Below the pieces are notes generated by a model, which had not been told where the DNA came from, searched no databases, and worked only from the letters and a program-made list of their open reading frames with translations. Of a stretch of 64,000 bases of DNA, positions 1 to 13,600 are shown in pieces; the stretch's first letter is position 1; every line of letters begins with the position of its first letter. Source of the stretch: Takifugu bimaculatus (lineage: Eukaryota; Chordata; Actinopteri; Tetraodontiformes; Tetraodontidae); assembly GCA_004026145.2 (NCBI GenBank), contig CP034986.1, positions 6,812,929 to 6,876,928 of the forward strand, read 5' to 3'. A program made the translations under genes and the position numbers.

Positions 1-508
1 CATTTGGAATATTTGTGGATTTTCATAGATCAAAATGAGTGACTTCATTTAATTAATGCAAGAGAAAAATACCCACAATGAAACCCATGAAAGGACAATT
101 AATTCGACAATTAGATGAAAAATTAGATCAAGAATCTTTGAAATAATTGAGAGAATAGACACTGAGAAATAAGAAACCTGAACAAAAGACCCCAAAATTA
201 GGCAAAATATTACCAAGGACCAACAGCAGCAAAATAAAAAAGGAATTAAAATGTTGAGGAGGAGAAGAGTGAAACCCCCAGGTAATTATCAGTCACTTCT
301 TGATGGACAGCAGGCTGACGCACTGCTGACCGCCGCAACCGTGGAAAGAAAAGGCGCCGGTGGCTCCTTGCTAACCAGGAGACGGCCACGATGTTGATGT
401 TGGCTCTCACACTCACGTGCGTGCACGTTTGCACTGAGCTGTACCGTGAATCACCAAAACGACAACCATGACCTTGGGTTGCACCAGCCGTGGAACATGT
501 GTTTCTTT

Positions 509-510
<2 letters not shown>

Positions 511-572
<62 letters not shown>
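511..572 (+). repeat. (TG)n microsatellite
   Basis: About 31 uninterrupted TG units. Overlapping open frames on both strands are Val-Cys or Thr-His repeats produced by it and are not genes. Confidence 0.97.
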
Positions 573-573
<1 letters not shown>

Positions 574-1397
574 TCTTTGCACATTTCAGGTGGTCCAGTG
601 TTTTAATTTCCACTTCCATGGAAGAGGTGATGCAAAAAGAAGCATAGAAAACAAGAAATGAAGGAGAAAAACATAGAATAAAAGCCCGGGAGTGAATCAG
701 AAAAAAGAAATATACACAGAAGAAAATCCATACTCTTCATTTAAAATTAGCTGCTGTTGAAGGAAACTAAAAACAATAGCGGAAATCCCTACAAAGAAAC
801 AGTAGGGGGCGCTAATGCTCTGGTGAGGATCCACTAAACAACTGCAGAAGAAGATAAAGGAGCTTCCCCTATCAATCATATCATGAGTGATGCTTGATCA
901 AGAACGTACACACTGACATGAAGACAGATGGACAAAAGACTAAATTTACGAGGAAAATTTTAACTCAAAATAGTGTTGGAGTGTGATTTTGTGTATTCTT
1001 CTCCAGTACAACATTACTTTACATCATTCCAGCTATAAACCTACCAGATTATCATCATCAAACAATATTTTTTAAAGCCATTTCAATTCCAAGGAAAACA
1101 CCAAATGTCAAACGCAATACAGATGCAATTTAGTTTTTCTTTACATCAATCTGGAAATAAAACACGTTGATTTTAAAGTGCAGCTGGCCCTGAATCAGCT
1201 GGTTACTTCATAACATTTAGGAGAGTGGAGAGACAGAAAAGTGTTAGAAAAGGGAAATATAGAGAAAAAGAGAAGACAGGGACAGATATGGGCGGAGTGG
1301 GAGTACAGTGTAGAGTGATTTATTTGCTGTGAATTTACTGAACCACAAAACACTCAAGCATAGACTCTGTTCTCAAGCTGGTGAAGGTCTGATGGAG

Positions 1398-1399
<2 letters not shown>

Positions 1400-1468
<69 letters not shown>
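1400..1468 (+). repeat. (TG)n microsatellite
   Basis: About 34 uninterrupted TG units within dysf intron 46. Confidence 0.97.
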
Positions 1469-1469
<1 letters not shown>

Positions 1470-1520
1470 ATGAGCAGAGTCAAAAAGAGTGAAAGGCTGG
1501 AACATTTGAATTAAGGCCCC

Positions 1521-1790
1521 GTTAGTGCCACTGAACACCCACTCCCACATATTTCTATGTTTGTGGGGACTTTCACAGATGTAATCCACGACCCAGCTCC
1601 ATCCCATAACCCTAACCATCCAACTAATCCTCCATCCCCAACGTGAACCCAATATTAACCATGTTTTGACCTGCGAACAGTCCTCTGAAGTTTTGGGGAC
1701 CAGCCAAGATGGCTGCATTTTGTAAAAATATCCTGTTACTGTGTTGGTTCTTGATATGTAGCAAATACAAGGACACACACAGACAAATAC
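1521..1790. repeat. dispersed fish repeat-like segment
   Basis: The stretch contains CATATTTCTATGTTTGTGGG, then CCCATAACCCTAACC and CTCTGAAGTTTTGGGGACC, followed by a CA-rich end. This layout of a GGGGAC start, a CCTAACCC core and a GGGGACC-CAGCC block resembles a dispersed repeat common in teleost genomes. Assignment is by pattern only. Confidence 0.45.
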
Positions 1791-1883
1791 ACACCCGAGT
1801 AATGAATCAACCAAGTCTAAAATAACAAGGCGTTTATTAAAGTTCCAAATCCGTGCCAGGATTTGTGAGCATGTGTCACTCAC

Positions 1884-4800
1884 CGAGGTCAGCTGCCGTG
1901 TACTGGAGCCCCCTGAAGTGCACGGCGTCCTCCTGGTAGACGGGCTTGGGGAGGTTTCTCCGCTCACACACTCTGTGCAGCAGCTGCCTGGGTGTCAGCT
2001 GGTCCCGCCACTGGTTCACACCCGATCTAACAGGCGAAAGACATGATGGGTGTGAGGCGCACAAACTGGTTTTGACTGGTGGAGATCTTGACAGGATGTG
2101 GTGTACAAAGGAATATTAGGGTCCTCAATATGTCGCATGTCTCAACTCACACACAGTAGGACTGGGGCAGGCCACACAGGGCTCCGTATTTAGACAGGAA
2201 GCGATTCTCCAAATCAATCACAGTCTCCCCGATCTTCTCGTCTTTGGTCAGCATGTCGTGGTCGTAAACCATCACCCGAAGATCCTTCTCCAGAGGGAGG
2301 GAGCAGGTGAGCTCGAACATCCTGCAATGGCAACAGATCAGCAAAGGTGTGAGTTCACCCTGAGAGCGCTTCCATGACGCTCTGTTTGCTGGGAATGCAG
2401 CTACCCCTACTGGTGTAAGAAAAACAAACCAGAGGGAGAAGATGGAGGGACCATGGGGTCATCAGCGAGCACTTCATTCACTCCCCTGCTGAATCCCATC
2501 ATGTCATCAACAATGCGTTTAGCTCCACAATACCCGATGTCATCATGGAAAACGTTTGCCCCAGCCTCAGACCTGAGTCATGTAGTTTGGGCTGGAAAGA
2601 GGACGTCCGCCCATCATTTCCCATGTTTAAAGAGCATCAGAATAGCCTTGACTTTTCTGCAGCTACATTTTCACTTTTAAAACCACAATTATGCCACACA
2701 GTTAACTTAAGGACGAGTGAGATGCCAAAAGGCTCCGAGGTAACAGGTGGTTTTTCTTGGGGCCCCAGACATTCTGGGACATTCTGGGTTTAGAGAGGCT
2801 CTGGTACAAAAAGGACGGCTTAGCACCTGGTTGAACTTGAACACTGCCTCCACACATTAGGAGATGTAACCAACGCCAGAGCACACAAACTAGCACTCAG
2901 AGCGGACCCAGCGCTCATTTTTCACCAGGGAATTTGAGGGGAAAAGCAACATGTCACCTCTTCAGTGATGCGTCTCTGTTGTGTTAGTTGTGATCTGATT
3001 AGTAATTACTACGTTAGCCTTGTTGACACCTCCCCCATGGACGTGGCGGATCCTCAGCAAATGATCCAGGCAGAATCCTGGCTGATGTATTCGATCTGGT
3101 GCTGTGAATGAAGTGAGGATGGTCAAAGAAATCAGTACGCACTTGCCAAAGACGGGGTCCAGCGTACAGGGGATGTAGTTCTCATGGTCATTCACTGTCT
3201 TTTTCCCTAAAGTTATCTTCACATAGGGGTCACACTGGAAGACAGGACCAAGTTTTCAATAACTTTTAATCATCTCCCTCTAAAACTTAACATAATATCC
3301 ATCACCATGCACCCATTGTCTTTCACTTTACTACAGCAATTAAAGTTTATACTGAATTCTTATCAGCCAAGTCTTAATTATGGGTTTTTAAAAAATCATA
3401 AAGCATAAAAGGCGACAAAATAAAAATGCTACCTTCCCATTTGTGTCTTTTGGCTGCAGTCCTTGAGCCTGGACGACGTAGACTCGGACCAAACACTCTT
3501 CTAAGCCGTTGGGGGGAAGCTTTCTGAACTGTCTGGGTGGAGCAGGGGTGGAGGGGTCCTCTGGCAGAGGGTAGATCTTAAACATTCCCTGTTAACGAGA
3601 AGGTTTTGGGGTGTCATCGGCTCAGCGGTGTGTATCATTTCTTCATTTTAACAAAGGATATGATGTAGACTTCTTGAAACTTGTGTATTACAGTTGCCAT
3701 CCTGTGGTCAGGAGGAGGTACTGCAGGATTAACTGAGCTCTGTTTCGGAACAGTGTGACGCCTTTTATATCAGAACAGCTGGAAGGACAGTTTTACCTTG
3801 AACTCTCCCACCACTGACGGATCTTCTCCTTCATCGCGAGTCTTTCCTCTGTATAGTTTGAAGGTCTGACAGAAATCCGAGAACCCTTTAAAGCCTTCGA
3901 TCTTCTCTAACTCCTGATCGAACACCTGAGAAAGAACACAGAGCAGTGCTGAAGTTCTACATATGTCATGAAAAAACACTATCTCAAAAGAGTTAAATAT
4001 CAGTTCCAGTGGTTTTCCCTAGTGGAATTTCAGATCAGGCCCGGTCTTTAGTGATGTTTGTTTACACCAGTCAGAAGTTCCCTCACTCTTTTCCCAACTT
4101 GAAATAACAACAGTTCTGCACCAACTTGCTGAAAAGGTGAACTCCCAGAGAGCTCTTTGGAAAGAGTGTTTCATTTCAGGGCCTGCACTAGCAAGGAAAA
4201 CTGTAAAGGTGCTAAAAGTAAGCTCATGAGCACCAGAGGAGAAGGTCGGACATGAAAATCCCACACTAGAGAAAATGACAGGAGATGAAGAAGAGAACAA
4301 GGTTCAACATTTTGGGTGGAGGAGAGGCGAACATTTTGGAAAAGGAGGGATGGGGTCTGGGGTAAGAGTGACGAAGGGGGATGATGTAAATGAAATTGAG
4401 GTCTGGAAACAGGGGTTCATTTCAGTACTTGAGCACCAAACCCAGCACCGAGGGAAACGGGAGAGGAGAGGGGAGAACGCTTGGACGCAGCATGAGTGGT
4501 TGTGGTTGATATGGTGATGACAGAAAATGCAAAGATCGCCCGTCAGATCTACAAGTTTCCTACGTGTTCCACCGCACGCTCTGACAGTACATGTAAAAGG
4601 GAATCTTACTCTAATCTAAGCAGAATGATGGTTCGGCTGCATGAAACAGAAAACAAAAGAAAAATCAAAGGAGGCTGGGAGGTGTGAAAGCTGGGATGAT
4701 GAAAAACAAGGCTGGAACACAAGCAGGCCTGGTTCTCCTGCACCACAGCAGGCACCAGGGGAGCAACGTGAGGGGATGTGAAAGGATGGAGGAGGGAGGG

Positions 4801-6136
4801 GAGGTTAAAAAGAGAGGACAAAAGTTGAAGCGAGTCAAAACACGGAGGAGAACAACGGCATCTTTGTGGCAAAAGCAATACTACCCTTGGTCAAAAGAAA
4901 TGAGGGAAAGGTTGACAGGGGAGGAGGATAAAGCTTCGTTTTATAGCTAAACCCTGTGCGGCACTGCTGATGCAACAGCAGCAGTCTGTGTGAGATGGAA
5001 ACAGAAAGGAGCCCTTGAAGACGGCACAGTTGCAACGAAGACGCAAATGATGGATTTACCTGGGGTGAAAGTGGGGTTTGAATGTCTGATCAGACAGGAG
5101 TCGCTCAATGACGGTTAAAGGATCAGCATGGGGGTGGAAGGAAGGCAAAATGGAGGCAAGGTTTGGGAAATGCTGCTCATTTAAGCAGGAAAGGGAAATC
5201 TGGGAGAAGATGGAGCTGCCACAGTAAATCCAGGAGCGATGAGGATCAGAGGGTTAGGTGATAATAAAACAAGTAGTTACTTGGCAATATCAGGACATAA
5301 AAGTAGACTCTGGTGGGACTTGAACCCACAACCTTTGAATATCTTCAAACACCTCCTAGAAGTCCAATGTACTATCCATTATACCACAGAGCCTTAAAAA
5401 CACGCCGGGCCAACAGCATTTTGTTCATTTAGTTCTCAGAAAGTGGGACGACGTAAAGAGGAAAGAGTTAAATCTGCTGCAGTGATGCAAAATGGCGTTC
5501 GAGGGAAAGGTTATAGGTCCAGAATAAAAGTAAAGAAAATTGCCAAATTCAGACATCATTAGTCATTTGTTTGGGTACGATGCAGAAGATTGACGTGTTC
5601 TCTGAGTCCCACTGGAGGGAAAGGTCCGCAGTCGGGCCAAGAGAATGGGGATAAGGGTTGAACCGAGCGTGGGCGATGGCGGACAAGCTCCTGGGATGTC
5701 GGGAGAACCGCAGCAGAAGGAGAGAACAAGTCTAAAGTCATATATTGATAGTAGCTGACGTGATCCCTCGAGTGGCGCCCGCCAACATCGGAGAGTGGCC
5801 TTTTCTCCAAATATGTCCCACTGTGGTGTTGCAGAAGCAAATTCAACACAGATGACTCACTGGAGTCGTTGGAAAATGGCAGACAATGGAGAACAGGGCA
5901 TGAGAAGAGAGGGGGAGGTGGGGAGGGATGGAGGACTGGAGTGTTTCGTGATTGACTTCATGCCCTTTAGGTCCTCAGTGTGTTCATTGAAGTCATTTAC
6001 GATGGACCAAATGGATACATAAACAGCACGGTCTTACCTTCAGGCTGTCATAGCCTCTCTCCAGATATGTGCCGCATTTATTTTTCTCGCCGGTTGATGC
6101 GTAGAATTTACTCCACCAGTCCATGAACTCCTCCTC
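1884..6136 (-). CDS. dysf: dysf exons 41-46: C2F region, leftmost exons in window
   Basis: Exons at 6038-6136 (EEEFMDWWSKFYASTGEKNK), 3797-3925 (FKGFSDFCQTFKLYRGKT, then DPSVVGEFK), 3433-3588 (FKIYPLPEDPSTPAPPRQF, then CLVRVYVVQAQGLQPKD), 3143-3234 (CDPYVKITLGKKTVNDHENY), 2151-2321 (MFELTCSLPLEKDLRVMVYD, then KDEKIGETVIDLENRFLS) and 1884-2026 (SGVNQWRDQLTPRQLLHRVC). The C2F calcium loops (Asp-Thr-Asn-Gly, Cys-Asp-Pro-Tyr, Tyr-Asp-His-Asp) look intact. Exon 46 ends in phase 1 at a GTGAGT donor; the next exon is outside the window. Confidence 0.93.
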
Positions 6137-7530
6137 CTGTTGGCCACAAGGTCGGAGGGGTTAGCAGGGAGGTTAGGAAACAGTCTTATAAATAATTCAC
6201 TTCTGAATGTGCTTTATGCTTTATGATTCAAATCACTGAAACCTTTTCTCTGGATTGAACTCCCATTTTATAGAAAATGACCTCAAAGTTCCCTCTATTT
6301 CTGTGGTCACTGTGGCCACCCGACCATCATTAGCAAGTATGATTTTGCAAATGATCTTGGCTGCTGTGTTAACCTTTAACCTTTATGAAACGGTATGAAA
6401 ACGGCAGTAATGAGTAGAGCTAGCCTTTGTGTGGCAACACGCCACCAGGCTGGGAAATGACCTGCTTTTCATGCTTTTTCCAGTGATTGCATGGCAACAT
6501 GGCATTAGCCAACCCACGTCAACACAAGTAAAAAGCTGCCTCTAGTGGCACTAAGGTCATGGTATATGGACGTTCTGAGGCAATGGAAAAGGGCAATATG
6601 AGAACGGCAACGGGCACAAAGTGGATGTGATCCCTTTTTATCCACGGTTTCGTCCATCCGTCATTAAAACACAATATCAAGACATTTACGTCTTGACTGA
6701 ATTATAGGAATGATGCCCACTTTTAACGAAGTTGCACTGTTATTATGTTCCTCTCTCTTTTCAACAGGGGCACTCTGTTCTCATGTGAATGAGACAGAGC
6801 TGCAGGTCTTGGACATGACCCCTGCACAGAGATCACGTGCGCACTGGTTAGCAGCACTCCGCAAACACATCAGTCAATGTCAGCCATCACTTCCAAGCAC
6901 ACCTTTCTGATGTAAGACTAGGACATCTGCCTCCATTGTTTCCCTTGCAAAAAGAGGTTTCAGCAACCGCCAAATGAAAACAACCAATGTCAAAATGATG
7001 GAGAATCGAGAGGAAGAAAATTCCCACCTTCATCAGCACCTTTCCAATCATTACAAATACAAGAGATACCACATCCGATCACGGTTTGACCGGTGTGTAC
7101 GACTAGAGAGAGACGTGTTCACAAACTTACCCACTGCACCATCTTGCGTCAGCATTAATAGCAAGAGGAGGTCAAGCACATATTAAATTTAACATGCACA
7201 CAGCACTTATTCTCACTAAAGGTTTCATTCCAAAATGAAATATAGACTATTAAAAAGATTAGAAATAATTCAACACTTTATTGCTAAATGACTACTGGCA
7301 ATACCTGCAACAACTGCGAGTCAGCCTAAGGCCAGCTCTTGTGTTTTGTGCTGTGTGTGTGGATAAAAACGGTGTGTTTCAAATGTCCACTGATGACTAT
7401 TTGATGGATGGTTTCTCATTGAGGGGGTGGGTATAAATCATTTTCGAATGAAACCCAGGAAACAGCATTCATTTCATTGTAAAGTCTGTTCACATTGGCA
7501 ACATTAATTGGCCTAATCAGAAGTTCTGTA

Positions 7531-7613
<83 letters not shown>

Positions 7614-10600
7614 ATGTGATGGATAATTAATTAGGTCTGATCTTAAGGAAACATCGACTACAAAGATGGGGAATACCAACGGGACACACCAAGCAAAGAT
7701 CTACCAGCTTTCCCCTTCACACACACACGCACACACACACACACGCACACACACACACACACACAGACCTGTCCCCACCCTGCAACCTTCAACCCACTGA
7801 GGAACACTCTAACTGAACACACACGTTTGTGACGCATTCACCACATTTTCCTTTGTGTGTGTTTTAGTGGCAGCATATACATAAATGTAGAACAAAAGTG
7901 CTCTTATGGCACCGGCTCTCGGTGGAATCCCCTTTCTCCCGCTTCCCGCCGAACCGAGAGTGGAAAACTATGGAATTCCTCATCCTTCCAAAGTGGCAGC
8001 TTGGCATGGAAAAGGTCAGCACGTGGGGTTTAAGTAGAACATGACACACACATGCATGCGCGGTGCGGTGAGTCCAGCACTGAGGAGTGGGGCGCCGGGA
8101 ACGGCGAGCCGTCTTCCAGTGTGTGTCCAGGTGTGCGCAGTCCCGACTTTGGGTTCAGACGGATTAAGGCTGTCAGTGGAGAATTCCAGACTGCAGTGGG
8201 CATTTTGCGCGTGCCCGAGACATCGAACACACACAAACGCACACATGCAGTGGTCTTTCAGGGTGTCGCTGCGGTCTGCAGCCTATCATTACGCCCTGGA
8301 GGAGCAGCCAGGCTAACCAAAAGGGACTGGCAGTGCCAAGAACTGAGAGCACAGCGTCTGGATTTACATAAGAACTTTGAGCTGCTTCATAAAGGCTTAT
8401 TTGGAGGGGATCCCTCTCAGAGCAGTGTTAGCAGGACCAGCAAGAAAGCAAGTGAACTAGGCATGTTTGCAAATTAGTCTGAAACTCTGAAATACAAACT
8501 ATCTTATAAACTACTTTGTACCTTTCTTTTCAGTGTCACCCGCAGACAGACTTAAAAAAAGTACTGGAACCAGAATGCTACAACTTCAATTAGTAATTGA
8601 TTTATCATGAGACTACTGTTAAAGTTTGGGTAGGCTCGAGCTCAAACAAAACTTGTGTAGGTCGATGGAAACCCTGCGGTTTGGGAGAAAACGGCTGTCA
8701 TGGTAACAATAACACACAAGATGTGACAAAATATGTATTCATGCTGTTGGAAATGAGGAATAATGACCTTTAACTGTTTTTTTTTGTTTTGTTTTTTTGC
8801 AAGACTCAAGCTGATCCCAGGTAATGTCAGCACCAGGAACAAAAAATTAATATGGGAAAGTCGGAGAGAGTTTAGGGCATTTGCCCTGTCATGATTCACA
8901 ACTACTAAACACCCTGAAGGCTCTTTAATGGAGGCTAAAATGCTGAGATTCATTTAGCATTCCCAGGATCCTGGTAGAAGGAAAAGCCTCCGAACCCAAG
9001 TTAAAATGGGCAGCATTTGTCGTCTAAATCCACATCTCTGGCTGCATGCTGCACAGTGGCGCTTCAGTCCGCATCTCTTTTCAGAAAGCGTTCCCGGTCA
9101 CTATTGTGCAGTCTCGGTTAATTTGCCCGAAATGTCTTCTGATGTGGTGGGAATGATGCACACCAGGAGTTTTTTCTGGAAGAACCTAAAGAAGAAGTGA
9201 GCAGCGATGGCCAACGCTGAATCATGGAATCCCCACTTCCAGGAGAGCCTGATAAAAACGGGAGCTACCGCGTCGGCCTCACGCTCACGGCAACGTGGTC
9301 TTCGTGCATTTGGCAGGACATTCTGTCTGGATTTGCTTTCTTTTGCTCATATTCTCGAGCTTTGAATTTTCATTTTGTGGCAGATTAAAAAGTGAAAACG
9401 AGTACAGACAGAACTGTTAAACCAGCCTGCGAGGCTGACTGGTACAGCAACACACCCAGGATTGTGCAGTCACTTTTGGCCAGGCAGCAAATCTATTCAG
9501 CCTTCAGGTGCTGGAGGTGACCAGCACATCACTTCGCCTCACTTTTGGAGGATTTCAGAAAAGCCTCTCCTCTTCTCGCTATTGTGTTTATGCTAGCAGT
9601 CGGAGTCTAAAGACACACACTGCTGCGGCTATCTGCTAATCACCATCATATGCCTGCGACCTGATTTCTGGAGACATTAAGATGCTTTGCAGCACACGAG
9701 AGAGGGAGTTTTCCTCTTCTGGTGCCATGAGATATTAGAAGTCCCTCTTTTTTGCCTCCTTTCCTTCCCTCTGTTTCTTTTAAAGTCAGTTTCTCTCCTC
9801 TCTCATTTCTCTGTCCCTCCCTTTAGTAGCAGTCTGCCTACAGACGTTTGTGGCGTAGAGATTCTATAGAAGCTCTGTTGACTTTGGCCCCTGCCAGGCG
9901 GAAAGCTGAGCCTTTAATTTGACTTGTTTCAATATCTGATCCCTAATAAAAACAAATATCTTTGTTTAGAGAGAAAGAAATCACCCACAATTACTGTTGA
10001 GTGTAGAAAAGAGAGTCCTATTGGAAGTGTGTATTGAGTGAGTAAGGCCTTTAGGTTGACCTGGCTTAGGTAAATAACAATTTTGTAAAACCAATAATGA
10101 AGAGCAATGTCTCCTTTTCAAATCTAGGCTCACATATCTTTGGTAAACATGTGACTTAGTGTGCAGACCTCTCTGAATAACTCTGCTTTTCTACAATTCA
10201 ACATTTAATCCCCCCATCTAGATGAAAACTACATCTCCTGCTGGACCTAAACAGGCTTCATAAATGCAGGGAATTCTCTCTGAGATTAGATCTTTGCTAT
10301 AGTCTTGTAAATAAACCATCATGGGGCTTCCAGTGAACATGGGGTAGTCAATGTGTGTGAATGCTTAAATATTAGATCTCAGTCATTTAATTGAAGACTC
10401 TCTGATTTTACAGAAGGAATTCTGCATGTGGAACTTAAATTTCACTTACTGTTACTTTTATATCAGAGGATGAGTCGAAAGCTCAACTTATTAAGGTGGT
10501 GCAGATAAAAATAAGGCAGTATTTCTGAATTAAACCCTAAAAACTGCAATAGTGACCATAACACTGTCTCACACCTGTCTCTCAAACATCCTTGGTAGCG

Positions 10601-13600
10601 CTTTGTACTTCATGCCATTTTAAGTTCTTTGTGTCAAATATGCACAATGTACTGTGGATTATTCTACAAAGATTCTGAACCAAAATGAAGAAATGTCAAC
10701 AAGAAGCTCACAAGTCTGCAGCTCTGCAAGGGCGGTGATATTTGGACCTTCTGACCTATAGAGAGCCAGTGTTGCCAGTGTGAACACTTACAAAATACAT
10801 CAATGTTAGCATGTTTGAATGGGTTTAGAGGAACATGGATACAGAGGGAAGTTGAGACAGAGAGGACAGGAAGTGAAAGGGAATCACAGAAAGGATGTTT
10901 AACATTAACGGGTTTAACTGCAAGTGGATGAGTTAAATGATGATGATGTTACCTACATGGAGGCTGGAACTAGAGGTGGAGAGGTTAATGATAACTGAGC
11001 TGGCCCCGTCTGCAAGCTGCAGGAAACATGCACGCAGAGACAACACAACACACACCTGTTAGCAACAAACACATGTGATTAGATAAGATGCCAAGTCTTT
11101 TACATGAGCTAACATCCAAATAAACTAGGATAACTGGGCCCAACTGAAACATTTCCTCTCTCTGGCGCCAGCTTTTGGATGTCAAGCGGACAAACATTAG
11201 AAAGACGGTGTTCATATATGCAAGTTTTCATCATGATCATTGTTGAGCATGTGGTCCTCCAGTTGTACTGGACTCGCACTCAGCTGTCAACATCATTCCG
11301 ACTTCTGATATCAGTGTACAGAACAAGCCTAAATGGACGTGTAATGTTAAAGGAATGAAACAGGAATGAACAATTTACAGGAAACAAGGAGGAAATTTTA
11401 ACATGAACACATCAGGTGTCTGTGAAGAAAAGAAATAGGAAAATGAATTAAAGGGTTCAAACCACAGAATGAGAGTATGTCGAATATGAATTATGTGTTT
11501 AAGAGGGCATGTGTCAAAAAATAAAAGAGATGGTACTGAAACAGTAGGAGAAAAGGGAGAGAAAATGAATAGAAGCAAATGACATTACAGGAGAATTGAA
11601 TGTAGAGCCATAAAATGGAGATCAGAATATGAGAAAAGGGTTGAAGGGATTGGAGATAAAAAGGAGACGATAGGGAGAAGGGAAAAAGACGAGGATGATG
11701 ACAGCCAAAAGGAGGTGAAAAGAAAGTGAATGGAGAGGAAAAAGTGATGAGAAGTATAGAAAACAGAGAAAGACCCCAGAACAGAAGCCTTGATTCATTG
11801 TATCCTCGGAGACGAGGTTGACAGGAATGAAAAAAAGAGGACTCCTCGGTGGGTGAGCGCTCTTTGAACTTCAATATAAAGGGCGGATTCGGTGGTTTTC
11901 CATGTTGTAGCCCATTAACATCAAACCCAGAACACTTTCAACATGCCTACAGAACATTTTCCAAGATTTTCCATGGTCGACAGATTTCTCTAAAATGGCA
12001 GACGTATGCTTAAATCACTACGGGCCACAAATATCAGAAGAAAACAGAAAACCCCACTCAGCGCTAACAATTCACTCAATTTCTGACAATCTCCAATCAA
12101 ATTTTCCATAGCTGATAACATGTTTCAGCTGGCTTTCTTCAATAAGTACACCACTATTTATATTATACTGTATATTTTGTCATGAGTCTTCCCGAAGAGA
12201 TAAAGATTGGTTCTGTGTGTTGAAACCTCTGTGGATGTCTGCAGGTGGTTCTACCTGGTCGGGCATGAGGGGCTGCTCGTCATCAATGTCAATAAAAACA
12301 TCACCGCAGGCCGAGTGGGGCATCTCACCTGCACACACACAGCAGGGAAACACACTTCATTCCTAATTCGGTTATTTTACTGGGCCAGCTTGTGTTCTCA
12401 CCACACGTACGTTTCCATTCATGTCCCTCGTCCTCGACTGCCTGTTCCTCGTCAGGGATGCAGTGATATTCCTCCAGGGACTGGACCGTGCACTGACCAA
12501 CCACGGGCTTCCTCCCAAACTGACGGTTGTCGATGACTTTGATGACAATGGGCGGCATGTAAAGGTCCTCCCGGGGAAGCCTCTGCGGAGATAAGAGGGG
12601 CTTCTTGTGATCGGCCGCCTGAATGCTGATTGGTTATAATTACTGTTGTTTTTCTTTAATCTCGGAGTAAACAGGTATTTTTTGGCACAGCGGCCATTGC
12701 GGAGTCAGGAAATAGGAAGTAGGCATTGTTCTCAAGTTTGGGAACTTCACAGTGGGACAGACAAAAACAAGGAAGACTGGCAGCAACTAAAGTAAACAGC
12801 TAGATGGTATGTTGGTGTATTAACTCATCAGCCCACTGGTTAACATGCTAATACTAGCCTTTTCTTCAAAATAGATGATACTGAGATATTGATTTATACT
12901 GATATGACAGGCACAAACACACTGTGATTCTAATTATTAGTTTTGTAGTTAATGTCTGTAATTTTCAGAATATTTTTATTTCCCAAGTTTTATTACCTGA
13001 CTTTGCACCACCCCGTTTTCATAAATCCAAGAAAATGTATAGCCGTGACAGGGCTTCCCTGTAATTATAGCCTCATTTATCCAGACAAAATGATCTGGTT
13101 GACCTGTCTGGCATTTAGAAAAGGTTTGAGTGGGACTGATGATCTTGAACTTGCACATTAAAGAGAGCGAACCGACATTAAGTGGTTAGACTCTTGAAGA
13201 GTTGAGTTTAAGGAAACTATGCACATGACATTTTCTTATGCCCTTGTGCCACACAAAAACACTTACGCAGTCAATTTCAGACCTTAATATTGTTAACATT
13301 AAAAGCCTGGACTGAGTTCAGAGTTTGAATTAATCTGAGGGAAAATTAAGTGCATATTTCCACCGTCCAGTTGAGGTTGTCACGCTCATGCAGTGGTCAA
13401 AATAGGACCTTAATCTCAACGTTAAACCACTGGTGCCAATGCGCGGACCTGTATTTAAAGGGAAAATATGTGAATATTTCCATAATCCACTTAAAGCTGT
13501 CACAATAAAACTGTGAAATGATCAACTTAAGACCTTAATATTGTTAACGTTAAGCTCTCTGGAGTCACCATTTGGAAAAATGAGAGCAATATTTCCACAT

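Larger units (their letters stand above)
1..1883. other. dysf intron 46 (partial), no exon found
   Basis: No ferlin-like reading frame is visible on either strand. The stretch holds two long TG repeats and a dispersed-repeat-like segment near 1521-1790. The next dysferlin exon must lie beyond the left edge. Confidence 0.7.
3926..6037. other. dysf intron 41
   Basis: A 2.1-kb intron that is purine-rich on the plus strand between about 4260 and 5000. Apart from the tRNA-Arg gene at 5306-5393 I see no gene. Open frames here are short and lack coding character. Confidence 0.7.
6137..10956. other. dysf intron between exons 40a and 41
   Basis: A 4.8-kb gap with no recognisable exon. It holds a (TG)n tract at 7537-7612 and a (CA)n tract at 7719-7765. 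A relatively GC- and CpG-rich patch lies at about 8050-8320 and contains a 141-codon open frame that I reject as a gene. Confidence 0.65.

Noticed and set aside
246..661. Thr-His and Val-Cys repeat open frames
   Set aside because: They are translations of the (TG)n tract. The same applies to frames over 1335-1967, 7416-7679, 16369-16750, 25434-25914 and 29724-30138.
8052..8477. 141-codon plus-strand open frame in a CpG-richer patch
   Set aside because: No splice context, no recognisable domain, and overlapping open frames on the minus strand of similar length. It lies inside a dysf intron and looks like a composition effect.
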